Shown here: positions 55,730-64,000 of the stretch, piece by piece
How positions within the stretch are numbered: position 1 is the stretch's first letter
Layout of the letters: the number at the start of each line of letters is the position of its first letter
Assembly: GCF_001641265.1 (NCBI RefSeq)
Contig: NW_020167522.1
Coordinates: 992,001 to 1,056,000, forward strand
Length of the DNA stretch: 64,000 bases
DNA from: Pseudogymnoascus destructans
Lineage: Eukaryota > Ascomycota > Leotiomycetes > Thelebolales > Thelebolaceae
Direction: 5' to 3'
The notes under the pieces: generated by a model
The model's input: only the letters and a program-made list of their open reading frames with translations
What the model was told of the DNA's origin: nothing
Databases searched by the model: none
Made by a program: the position numbers and the translations under genes

Positions 55730-55765
55730 AGGGGGGGGGTGGGAGTGAAAGGGGGGGGGACGTGA
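55688..55765 (+). repeat. G-rich minisatellite overlapping the stop codon
   Basis: At least three copies of gggggggtgggagtgaa with poly-G runs of 7-9. The TGA ending the 54482 gene (55727-55729) lies in the second copy. Dense G runs on the coding strand could form G-quadruplexes. Confidence 0.85.
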
Positions 55766-56139
55766 GGGAGGGAGGCAAGGGGTGAGGTGGACGTGGTGGG
55801 GATGTAAGGGATGAAGGAGGGAGGAAAGGGGGCCTGAGATGATGTCTCTTCCTTGGCAATTCCAAACTCTCCCATCCTGGAACGCGGCGTGGCGTATGTA
55901 CCTATATCAACCTTATCCCCCCCTCCGTCTCAGAAACGCGGCTCTCGGCCCTACCACCACCACCACAATATCAAGCTATATAGACCTAGACGATACCCGC
56001 CCCAAAACATGTCTCTCCCATCCCTCCCCACCCCCAAGGCAAACCCCCCCCTGCGCTCGGAGCGAGAAAAAAAGTGGCTCTAAGCCCCCTCATTATGAAA
56101 ACCCCTGCCCACCAGCCGCCATAGAGCCCAGACCATCTA
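55730..56139. other. Intergenic region between the low-complexity gene and the Tc1 element
   Basis: 410 bp: the end of the G-rich repeat, then ordinary sequence without a recognisable gene, ending at the TA target site (56138-56139). Confidence 0.45.
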
Positions 56140-57585
56140 CGGAGGTGTTGTTCATAAGTTTTGTGAGTGGGTCATGAGATGACCGGGGGTTGGGCATGGG
56201 TTGGAGCATGGGTACGCGTAGGCTTGTTTGTACCTTTTTAACGCGTCAAAATTCCTACTATTGTATTTTATATGTAGGAAATTCATACTCTTTCAATAAC
56301 TACAATGCCTCATCTTACTCGCGATGAGCGGCTTCGTTGCGCACTACTACGCTCCCTAGATTGGGAGTTCCAAAAAATTGCAGCCTATATTGGCTGCACG
56401 GAACGGCAGGCTTGGTATGCTTGCCAGGGCCCTCCAACTCCGAAGAAGCGTTCGGATAGGCCACTTATCCTATCCGATGAGCAAGTTCAAGAGGTTATTG
56501 AGTTTATAGCCTCATCTCGCACGAATAGGCGTATGCCATATACAAATATAATACGCATTCTTAATATTCCATGCTCACGGCTTGTCCTAACCCGCGCTCT
56601 GTCTGTGAGAGGCTATAATCGACGTAAGTATCCCTCTCTACTTTACTACTATATAGACTAATAATTATTAAGGGATTGCTATGCGGAAGCCTATTATCTC
56701 AGAGACAAATCGACAAAAGCGACTTTCATGGGCTATTGAACATAAGGATTGGGTACGGGATGATTGGAATAGGATACTTTGGACTGACGAGACGTGGGTA
56801 ACGGGAGGCCGCCATACTCGTACATGGGTTACTCGAAAAGCAGGGGAAATGTGGGATGATACATGTGTTGTAGATAGAGTACAACGGAGAAGGTAAGAGA
56901 CTCCTATTTACTATAGGATTTACTAACAATCCCTAGAGGTTGGATGTTCTGGGGCTGCTTCTCAGGTGGTCTTGGAAAGGGTCCTATACTATTTTGGGAG
57001 AAGGAATATGGGAAAATAGGAGCTGAGTCCTATATGGCTTATACTGTCCCTCTAATCCACGGCTGGCTACGCCTATACCCAGGCCTTACATTGATGCAAG
57101 ATGGAGCTCCAGGTCATAGAGCAGCTGCAACATATGAAGAGTTGAGATCCCGTGGTATTTGCCCTATAGAATGGCCCCCGTATTCACCAGATCTCAACCC
57201 AATTGAACGGGTGTGGCATATTATGAAGAATTATCTACAAGATAATCATCCAGAACATATGTCCTACGACCAGCTCCGTGTAGCTGTTAAGGAAGCATGG
57301 GAGCAAGTTGGAGAAGCTGAGCTTAATGCTCTCCTTAATAGTATGCCTACACGTATGGCAGCAGTAATTGCTGCAAATGGTATGCACACAGAGTACTAGG
57401 CTTATAGTATAGTTTTATATAGGGGTTTAGGTATCTACTCTACTCATTATTCTACAGAATTGATTGCTCTCACACTCAAGTGTTCGTGACGCGTGAGAAT
57501 CGGTACTTTGGCCAGAATTGCCAAACCAGCCTACGCAGGGGGCCCTAGCCCGACCCACTCACAAAACTTATGAACAACACCTCCG
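56140..57585 (+). mobile_element. Tc1-type transposon, apparently intact
   Basis: 1446 bp with 34-bp perfect terminal inverted repeats (56140-56173 and 57552-57585, starting CGGAGGTGTTGTTCATAAG), flanked by TA on both sides (56138-56139 and 57586-57587). It contains one full transposase gene with no stop or frameshift. Perfect TIRs and an undamaged gene indicate recent arrival and possible autonomy, in contrast to the other transposons here. Confidence 0.93.
56305..57399 (+). CDS. Tc1-family DD34E transposase, two introns
   Basis: Cuts and joins DNA at TA sites. Exons 56305-56623, 56673-56892 and 56937-57399 give 333 aa. Introns are 49 and 44 bp with GTAAGT/TTAAG and GTAAGA/CTAG borders; the second has a TACTAAC branch site. 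The N-terminal helix-turn-helix part reads LRCALLRSLDWEFQKIAAYI and TERQAWYACQGPP. The catalytic triad: WTDETWV, then MQDGAPGHRA, then DLNPIERVWHIMKNYL; exactly 34 residues separate the second Asp and the Glu. WGCFSGGLGKGPILFWE is typical of the family. All parts are open, so a functional enzyme is plausible. Confidence 0.9.
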
Positions 57586-57879
57586 TATCGAACCTATCTC
57601 ATCGCGTGGTCAGCCAAGCTAGGTAGATACAGGACCCCTAACCTAGCCTAGGCCGGCACGGATGCGCTGCACATGCTAAACCAAAGGCAGTCGGTCGTCG
57701 GGACGAGCGACATAGCCGTCACTGCAACTCTCCGTGGCGCTGTTCGTTGTTCGTGGGTAGTCTCCCGTTTGCTTGTCAGTTGTCAAGCGGGCCTAGCTGT
57801 TACCACTACCACAGTACTGGTTCCCATAGAAAAAGACGAAAAGACGAAAAGACGAAAAGACCATTACCATCCCCCCATC

Positions 57880-57985
57880 ACCATCACCATCCCCATATCC
57901 CCATCCCCATATCCCCATCCCCATCCCCACCATCCCCATCCCCACCATCCCCATCCCCACCATCCCCATATCCCCATCCCCACCA
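57880..57985 (+). repeat. (ccccatcccc/ccccatatcc)n minisatellite
   Basis: Fifteen or so short units of ccatcccc with accatcccc and atatcccc variants; pure pyrimidine-plus-A on this strand. Confidence 0.85.
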
Positions 57986-58532
57986 CACACAAACGCCCCT
58001 CCCCCCAAGTACCGCCTTATCCCGACCCGTCCCCCCAAACCAGCCTAGCCCACACCCCTAGCGTCGTCCTCGGCTCTACTCGCTGCACGCGACAGCGCTA
58101 GGCCTTACTCGGGGACCAGTAGGAGTAGGGGTGGGTAGGGATGAAGGGAAGGGATGTAGGGAGAAGGGATGAAGGGATGTAGGGACTAGGGATGGCTAGG
58201 ACTAGGGATGTAGGTGTTGAAAACAGCACTCGGGGCTTGGCACCAGGATCACCGGCTCCCCCGACATCGGTGCAAGGATATTAGTAAGATCTCTGTATTA
58301 TATTAGGTTTAGTGGTTAGCATCAATGAAAAACTCTTTACACCCAAATGCATGTAGGGATAGGTTGGTTAGGGTTGCTAGGGTGTACCCCGTGCTAGGGG
58401 TGCTAGGGTGTACCCCGTGCTAGCTGTGCTACTGTAGGTATCCATATACCCAACTTTGGCAGCACACACATCCACACCCCCTTGTCGTCAAACGTGTGGA
58501 AAGGGCCGATTCCAAGCTTCATCTACCTGCCG

Positions 58533-58587
58533 CTTGGTGGCACTTGGTGGCACTTGGTGCCACCAAGTGCCACCAAGTGCCACCAAG
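58533..58587. repeat. 55-bp near-perfect palindrome made of a 10-bp unit
   Basis: Arms 58533-58559 and 58561-58587 are exact complements (27 bp) around one base. Each arm is a tandem array of cttggtggca, inverted at the centre. Confidence 0.9.
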
Positions 58588-58911
58588 TGCATCGACCCAG
58601 TACAGTAGCTCTCTCCGCTTCCCTCTGATTTCCCTCTGCTTTCCCTCCGCTTCCCTCTGCTTTCCCTCTGCTTTCCCTCTCTCACCTTAGTACTCCTCTC
58701 CATCCAGTATAGCTCACATCCTTGCCGCTAACGAAAACGTAACATGTGGCTGGTGCTGGGGTACGCTAGCTAGGTACCTTTCGACCCCCCTGACCCAAGC
58801 ACAACGTGAACGCGCTCCTCGTTCCTGAACCCTTCCTAACCCTGAAACTTATATAACAACAACAACCACCCTGCACCACAACACTACTGATCTTCTTCTT
58901 CAGCTTCGTTC

Positions 58912-58975
58912 ATCAACAATCAACAATCAACAATCATCAATCATCAATCATCAATCATCAATCATCAATCAACAA
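58912..58975 (+). repeat. (tcatcaa)n / (tcaacaa)n microsatellite
   Basis: Heptamers caacaat and catcaat repeated about nine times, 165-230 bp before the hexose transporter ATG. Confidence 0.85.
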
Positions 58976-59139
58976 GCTCGACCTCACCAAACCCTCCTCC
59001 TTCCCCTCTCTTACCCCCCTCCTTCCCCTCTCTTATCCCCCTCCTTCCCCTCTCTTCCCCCCTCCCCCTCTCCCCCCCTCCCCCCCTTTGTCTCTATCAA
59101 GAACCTGTCACGACTGTCAACCCCCAAACAACAGCAGCA

Positions 59140-60900
59140 ATGCCCGGCGATGGAGTTATTCATGGCACGACCGATACCGAGCGTATCGAGGCCCCCGTGA
59201 CTGTCAAGGCCTATCTCATGTGCGCTTTCGCTGCCTTTGGTGGTATTTTCTTCGGATACGATACTGGATGGATGGGAGGCGTGCTTGCCATGCCTTACTT
59301 CATCCGCCAGCACACTGGCTTGAAGTACCCCGCCACCATCTTTGGCACCGACACCACCTCGGACGCCTACCTCACCTACAACAAGTCCTTCCACATCTCT
59401 GCCCATGATCAATCGCTCATGACCTCCATTCTGTCCTGCGGTACCTTCTTCGGTGCCATCGCTGCTGGTGACATTGCCGACTTCATCGGTCGTCGCCCAA
59501 CCATTATCCTCGGATGTGGTATCTTCTCCGTTGGTGCCATCCTGCAAACTGCCTCCACCACCCTTGCCGTCATGGTCGTTGGCCGTCTGATTGCTGGCCT
59601 CGGTGTCGGCTTCATCTCCGCCATCATCATTCTGTACATGTCCGAGATCGCGCCCAAGAAGGTCCGCGGTGCTCTCGTGTCCGGTTACCAGTTCTGCATC
59701 ACCATTGGTATTCTCCTTGCCAACTGCGTCGTCTACGCCACCCAGAAACGCGATGATACCGGATCCTACCGTATCCCCATCGCCGTGCAGTTCCTGTGGG
59801 CCATCATCCTCGCGACTGGTCTCTTCTTCCTGCCCGAGTCCCCCCGTTTCTTCGTCAAGAAGGGCAAGCTCGAGCAGGCCGCCAAGGCCCTCGCCTCCGT
59901 CCGTGGCCAGCCAGTTGACTCCGACTACATCCAGGACGAGCTCGCCGAGATCATCGCCAACCACGAGTACGAGATGCAAGTCATCCCCCAGACCACCTAC
60001 CTCCAAGGCTGGGCCAACTGCTTCCACGGCTCTATCACCAAGGGCTCCTCCAACGTCCGCCGCACGATCCTCGGCATAGTCCTCCAGATGATGCAGCAGC
60101 TCACCGGTATCAACTTCATCTTCTACTTCGGAACCGTCTTCTTCACCTCCCTCGGCACGATCAGCAACCCCTTCCTCATCTCCCTCGTGACCACCCTCGT
60201 CAACGTCCTGAGCACCCCTCTCGCCTTCTGGATCGTCGAGCGCTTCGGTCGTCGCCGTATTCTCATCATCGGCGCCACTGGGATGGTCATCGCCCAGTTC
60301 ATCGTCGGTATCATCGGTGTCACCGCTGGTTCCCCAGACAGGAACAACCAGGCTGCCGTCAAGGCCATGATCGCCTTCATCTGCATCAACATCTCCTTCT
60401 TCGCCACCACCTGGGGCCCTAGCGCCTGGGTCGTCATCGGCGAGATCTTCCCTCTGCCAATCCGCTCGCGTGGTGTCGGTCTCTCCACCGCCTCCAACTG
60501 GTTCTGGAACTGCGTAAGTCTAAAATCCCACAAACAGCAAGAAAACAAAATACTAACAAACTCCCAGATCATTGGTGTCATTACCCCATACCTGGTCGGT
60601 ACCGAGAAGGGCCAGGCCAACCTCGGCGCCAAGGTCTTCTTCATGTGGGGCGCCCTCTGCTGCATCTCCCTCGCCTTCGCCTACTTCCTCGTCCCCGAGA
60701 CCAAGGGCCTCTCCCTCGAGCAGGTCGACAGGATGCTCGAGGAGACCACCCCGCGCACCTCCAACAAGTGGGTCCCCCACTCCACCTTCGCCGCCGAGAT
60801 GCACCTCGCCGACAAGGGCATCGTCATCGGCGATCGCCCGGCGACCGCTCCTCGCACCGAGAAGGTGGAGGTCGTCACCTCTGCTAAGGAGGATGTTTGA
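59140..60900 (+). CDS. MFS hexose (glucose) transporter
   Basis: Twelve-helix sugar porter of the plasma membrane. Exons 59140-60513 and 60568-60900 give 568 aa. The 54-bp intron (GTAAGT, TACTAAC branch, CCCAG) is a multiple of three and has no stop, so a read-through frame also exists; splicing restores WFWNCIIGVITPYLV. Sugar-transporter motifs: GYDTGWMGGVLAM, GDIADFIGRRP (GRR), LPESPRFFVKKGK (PESPR), QQLTGINFIFYFG (QQxxG substrate site), VERFGRRR, and LVPETKGLSLEQVDRM (PETKG). Known fungal relatives are Hxt/Rgt2-like glucose transporters; the short tail (about 60 aa) argues against a Rgt2-type sensor. Confidence 0.92.
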   Translation: MPGDGVIHGTTDTERIEAPVTVKAYLMCAFAAFGGIFFGYDTGWMGGVLAMPYFIRQHTGLKYPATIFGTDTTSDAYLTYNKSFHISAHDQSLMTSILSCGTFFGAIAAGDIADFIGRRPTIILGCGIFSVGAILQTASTTLAVMVVGRLIAGLGVGFISAIIILYMSEIAPKKVRGALVSGYQFCITIGILLANCVVYATQKRDDTGSYRIPIAVQFLWAIILATGLFFLPESPRFFVKKGKLEQAAKALASVRGQPVDSDYIQDELAEIIANHEYEMQVIPQTTYLQGWANCFHGSITKGSSNVRRTILGIVLQMMQQLTGINFIFYFGTVFFTSLGTISNPFLISLVTTLVNVLSTPLAFWIVERFGRRRILIIGATGMVIAQFIVGIIGVTAGSPDRNNQAAVKAMIAFICINISFFATTWGPSAWVVIGEIFPLPIRSRGVGLSTASNWFWNCVSLKSHKQQENKILTNSQIIGVITPYLVGTEKGQANLGAKVFFMWGALCCISLAFAYFLVPETKGLSLEQVDRMLEETTPRTSNKWVPHSTFAAEMHLADKGIVIGDRPATAPRTEKVEVVTSAKEDV

Positions 60901-61130
60901 GCGTGCGTTGCGGGAGGGTTGTGTTAGGCCCCGTCGAGGTTTCTGCTGTCCCGATCTCTTTGGGCACGATCGATGATGGGTGTCACCCCCTCGGGGTAGG
61001 AAGTATGATATGGATGTGTAAAGGGGTTTTACTAGCGTTTTAGTTAATGGAGATGGAGAGAGTTAATGGATCCTCCTTCTTGAAATTCTTTTGGTTTTGT
61101 TTGTGTGTGTGTGTGTGACTGTGACTGTGA

Positions 61131-61217
61131 CTGTGAGTGAATGGTGTTGGTGACGGTGATGGTGATGGTGATGGTGATGGTGATGATAATGGTGATGGTG
61201 ATGATAATGGTGATGGT
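61131..61217 (+). repeat. (gatggt)n microsatellite
   Basis: Run of gtgatg/gataat hexamers, 240-310 bp after the hexose transporter stop. Confidence 0.85.
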
Positions 61218-61524
61218 ACGTGATCCACCCCTACCTTGGCTTCGTCACCGGCCATATTGTGATAGATCGTTACCGCGGCGAGAGGGGTAAAGTCCACGAC
61301 ACCTTGATAGAAGTGCCCGAGATCGAAGCCCAGTGAAGGACCGCTTTGAAGTGTTCGAACTTCGCATCTTGGTAAGTTTTTGTTTATGTTCAGTTTGAAA
61401 ATGTTGGCAAAGTCATCGACTTGTAAGGAGGGGTGTGTGGGACGCGTCCCTATCTACTTATTTGGGCATCACCGCGCTGGATGGATATGGACTGGTCACG
61501 TGGGAGGGAGGGGGGGCCGGATGA

Positions 61525-61655
61525 GAATCTATTCGCTGGCGGCGTCGAGGGACCCGCATCAGAATCTATTTGGCAGCGGCGGCGAGGGGGTCCGGATGCG
61601 AGTCTATTCGGCAGTGGCGGCGAGGGACCTGCATAAGAATCTATTCGGCGACGGC
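61525..61655 (+). repeat. Four tandem copies of about 37 bp
   Basis: Unit gaatctattcggcagcggcg then gcgagggacccgcat; copies differ at several positions. The period is not a multiple of three, so coding use is unlikely. Confidence 0.8.
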
Positions 61656-61739
61656 GAGCTGGCTGTTATCATCCCTCGTCTTCCTGCAGAGGGGCGTATA
61701 GAAAATCTCATTGCAAAGTGGCTGGCAGCGTAGACGACA

Positions 61740-62165
61740 CGAGCATCGCTCTTGTCTTCTCTCCTTTTATTTCCTTCCTTAGTTCCTTCCTCTCCTCCTC
61801 TCTTTCGCTCCTTTCATCCTTTTTTCCTCCGAATCTTTGCTGCTTCGCTCCTTCCAGACTTCGCTCCTTCCCCCTTTATCCCTTGCGATCGTTCCTTCCT
61901 TCCTTCCGCCCTTTTTGACCCCCGCTCTTTCTGGTCTCCTCTCGTTCGTTCCTTCCCCTCTACATTCTTTCCCTCTTATTGCCCTTTGTTCCTTCCTTCC
62001 TTCACTCTTTCCCCCTTTTTCCTATTTTCATCATTCGTTCCTTCCCTCTGCTCTTTCCGGCCGCCACCCGTTCGTTTATCTCCCTCTGCATTCTTTCCGT
62101 CCCGTGCCCTTTGTTCCCTCCTTCACTCTTTCCCACTGCTCTTCTGTCCTCCGCTCTTTCCATTC
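61740..62165 (+). repeat. C/T-rich degenerate tandem tract
   Basis: Over 400 bp of almost pure pyrimidine on this strand, with blocks such as cctctgcattctttccgtc and ccctttgttccctccttcac recurring about every 125 bp. Confidence 0.65.
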
Positions 62166-62352
62166 TATTGCGTCATGGTAACGAGTAACACCCCCTCTTC
62201 TATAGGCTGAAGAACATAGCCTAGACGATAAGCACGCATATTCACCATCTCAAAGCTATCATAGCAAGCTATATCTTCAAAATGATATATTGACGTCGCT
62301 ATGGGATCCTCGCACTATCTAACCCAAAGTGACCACATACAATCCACAACCT

Positions 62353-62692
62353 TTAAGCCTTCCCTAGGATATTTTCCTCAAACACGCTAATGGTATGGCC
62401 GGTGTTGTAGTTTTGAATCTTTCTACGTGTCAGTTCGTTGTATGTGGATGCGGGGCCAAAGACGAGTTACCTCATACCGCGGCTGGGCCGCGCTGGCATT
62501 AACGCTCATGTTGGCCTGCAGGCCAGGCTCCATGAGGATATCGGTGATGATTCCGGTGCTCTCTGTGGCTTCGGCGTTGCCGCCTTGGTGGGGAGTTAAG
62601 TGGTTTGACTGTGCTGTGTGGCTCTAGGGGTCCATACCGGCCATTGGCCTATAGAATACCACCTGTCCGTTCTCGTACTTTGGATTTCCCAT
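62353..62692 (-). CDS. Small Hva1/TUDOR-like protein (77 aa, three exons)
   Basis: Three short minus-strand exons, 62692-62638, 62583-62471 and 62418-62353, each too short for an ORF search. Joined, they give MGNPKYENGQVVFYRPMAGG, then NAEATESTGIITDILMEPGL, VNASAAQPRYEIQNYNTGHT and ISVFEENILGKA. The shape (GDVV-like start, STGxITDI, NAS, PRYxIxNxNTGxxxxxxEENI) fits the Hva1 TUDOR-like domain, which forms a single small beta barrel. Splice sites: GTATGG/CCAAG (weak), GTAACT/AAAG (weak). Role unknown; the family name comes from a fungal hypervirulence-associated protein but members are common in harmless fungi and bacteria. Confidence 0.65.
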
Positions 62693-63353
62693 TTTGTTTG
62701 ACTGGGAGTTTGGAAGTCGTTAAATGGAAAGGGTGTAGTTGGGGATTGTAAGAGGTCGATATAACAGAAGATCTACCTGGTGGGAACGACGCCTTTTTAA
62801 CCCATTAAAACAGAGTTTTTGAGTAGTGTCAATGATGGCTCTATATGATGCCATGACAGGCACAGGGCTCCTGTCATTTGTCCATTTCTCCAAGATCAAG
62901 TTACGCTCTAAAAGAGGAGTATTCAAATGTCCCAAAGACTGGTAGCGTACCAAGGCCGCATATGAACAAAATCCATGGCGTCACTACTGATAATATAGAG
63001 TATGTGGGCCGGCTGTGCTTTAATTAGCAGTGTACTTTACATCAAATATGAACTAACGAAAGGCACGAATCGAATAACATCCAGCCACGACTACAATATT
63101 CAAGCCATTGCGAATAATATCCCTCCATCCAAAGCGACCCTGCCGTTCAGTTCCTGGACCGCCCGCCACAGATGTTGGATACTGCCGCACCCAATCCAGC
63201 AGGCGGTACGAGCCGCTAAGATAAGCCTTCCCAGCAACACCAAAAACCCCGATAATAATTTCACAACGCCGAAATATTCGTGACAGCTCTTCGTCCGCCC
63301 AATCCCACCCACATATTAATTCCTTGTCAGGTTCGAACCGCTCGCCATTCGCC
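62693..63353. promoter_or_regulatory. Divergent upstream region, Hva1-like gene / BUD22
   Basis: 660 bp between divergent starts. Minus-strand frames here (62720-62953 and 63053-63356) have no recognisable domain. No repeat seen. Confidence 0.4.
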
Positions 63354-64000
63354 ATGCTGAAACGGAAGCGCGAAGGCAACGCTAGGGGCCCTGGAGGCGG
63401 GGGCGCTGAAGGGATGGGACAGCGTAGAGGAGAGGTGGAGGAGAAGCTGGTGCATGGGAAGAAGATGCTTAATCGGGCGCTGAAGACGGCGAAGGGGTTT
63501 GAGTGGCAGAAATTGGTGAAGCGGATTACGAATGCGAAGGCGGAGGATGCTGCTGGGCAGGTAGTTAGGTTGGAAAGGGAGCTTAAAGTGTTGAAGGTAG
63601 GGCTTTCGTACCCGTTTGATACCAGGAAAAATTGTTGCTGACTGGAGGGACAGGATCTCGAGATGCAGGCGCTGGCAGATGCGCATGTGCATAAGACGCT
63701 GTTGAAGTCGAAAACGATCGCGGAGTCGGGATTACTGCCGGATTATGTGAAGCCACCAGTGCGAAAAACTGGATCGGAGGAGGATATACTTGCTATGGAT
63801 AATGTGACGGCGAGGCTATATAATACGAAGCCGGTGAAGGAGAACATGACCCATATTATGACGAGCATCTATGCAGTTACGGGAATACCGAACCCAGCGA
63901 ATAAGCCGAAGTTAAAAGGGGAAGAGGCCAAGGAACCGCCGGCAAAGAAGATGAAGAGAGACGATAAGGATGCGGCTACGAGAAGGAATACAGAGAAGTT
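63354..64000 (+). CDS. BUD22: Ribosome biogenesis protein Bud22 (partial, continues past window)
   Basis: Nucleolar factor for 18S rRNA maturation. Exons 63354-63596 and 63654 to beyond the right edge; the 57-bp intron has GTAGGG and ACAG borders. The start MLKRKREGNARGPGGG leads to KLVHGKKMLNRALKTAKGFE and WQKLVKRITNAKAEDAAGQV, VRLERELKVLK, then across the intron DLEMQALADAHVHKTLLKSK and ESGLLPDYVKPP, NVTARLYNTKPVKENMTHIM and SIYAVTGIPNPANKPK. This is the BUD22 domain N-terminus (coiled coil and conserved PxYV / NVTxRLYNxKPV segments). The remainder is outside the window. Confidence 0.87.

Larger units (their letters stand above)
57586..59139. other. Repeat-rich intergenic region upstream of the hexose transporter
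   Basis: Contains: a (ccccatc/ccccatatc)n minisatellite (57880-57985); agggatgtaggg repeats (58130-58210); a duplicated ggtgtaccccgtgctag unit (58380-58424); a 55-bp palindrome (58533-58587); ccctctgctttccctc repeats (58618-58680); a (tcatcaa)n run (58912-58975); and C/T blocks before the ATG. The last two are probably in the transporter's 5' leader. No gene recognised. Confidence 0.6.
60901..62352. other. Intergenic region with several low-complexity repeats
   Basis: Contains a (gtgatg)n run (61131-61217), four 37-bp tandem copies (61525-61655) and a long C/T-rich tract with diverged repeats of about 125 bp (61740-62165: ttcgttccttcc, ccctttgttcc, cactctttccc recur). No gene recognised. Confidence 0.55.

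Noticed and set aside
63053..63356. Minus-strand frame of 100 aa starting at the BUD22 ATG (MANGERFEPDKELICGW)
   Set aside because: It overlaps the BUD22 start by 3 nt, has no recognised domain, and sits in that gene's promoter. Probably chance.

Overview
This is nuclear DNA from a filamentous ascomycete (Pezizomycotina). The evidence is short spliceosomal introns (mostly 47-85 bp, GTRNGT donors, CTAAC-like branch sites, YAG acceptors), widely spaced genes on both strands, and a gene set typical of these fungi: MAK5, KAP123, PEX11, PDR-type ABC transporter, hexose transporter, RAD4 and BUD22. The species cannot be named from the sequence. Splice joins below were worked out by hand from reading frame, splice signals and protein-family motifs.

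Layout. (1) 1-4862: VPS16 (partial, minus) diverges from a Doa4-like ubiquitin hydrolase (plus). (2) 5268-10604: a dead hAT DNA transposon with an 8-bp target duplication, sitting exactly on the start codon of a SET-domain gene (10598-11233). Inside it lie four solo LTRs at up to three levels of nesting, three of them with exact 5-bp duplications. (3) 11647-19903: MAK5 and TRM7 (divergent, 211 bp apart), a frame-damaged GNAT acetyltransferase and karyopherin KAP123. (4) 22420-43544: mitochondrial oxoglutarate carrier, PDR-type ABC transporter, NMN adenylyltransferase, GIT1-like MFS permease, GT17 glycosyltransferase, an SLC35-type transporter with a probable 6-nt microexon, PEX11, an unrecognised 273-aa protein, and a methyltransferase with a membrane tail. 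(5) 43545-49974: a transposon graveyard holding LTR fragments, a second dead hAT, a structurally complete pogo-like element broken by one stop codon, a relic of the same pogo family, and hairpins. (6) 49975-55729: a cytochrome P450, RAD4, and a divergent low-complexity gene that ends inside a G-rich minisatellite. (7) 56140-57585: an apparently intact Tc1-type transposon (34-bp perfect TIRs, TA duplication, DD34E transposase with two introns). (8) 57586-64000: minisatellites, a hexose transporter, a three-exon 77-aa Hva1/TUDOR-like gene and the start of BUD22.

Genes here are mostly independent housekeeping and transport loci. Two divergent pairs share related processes: VPS16 with Doa4 (endosome/vacuole traffic) and MAK5 with TRM7 (ribosome and tRNA maturation). 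The transposon-rich blocks are the accessory part of the window, and the hAT insertion is the one most likely to affect a neighbouring gene.
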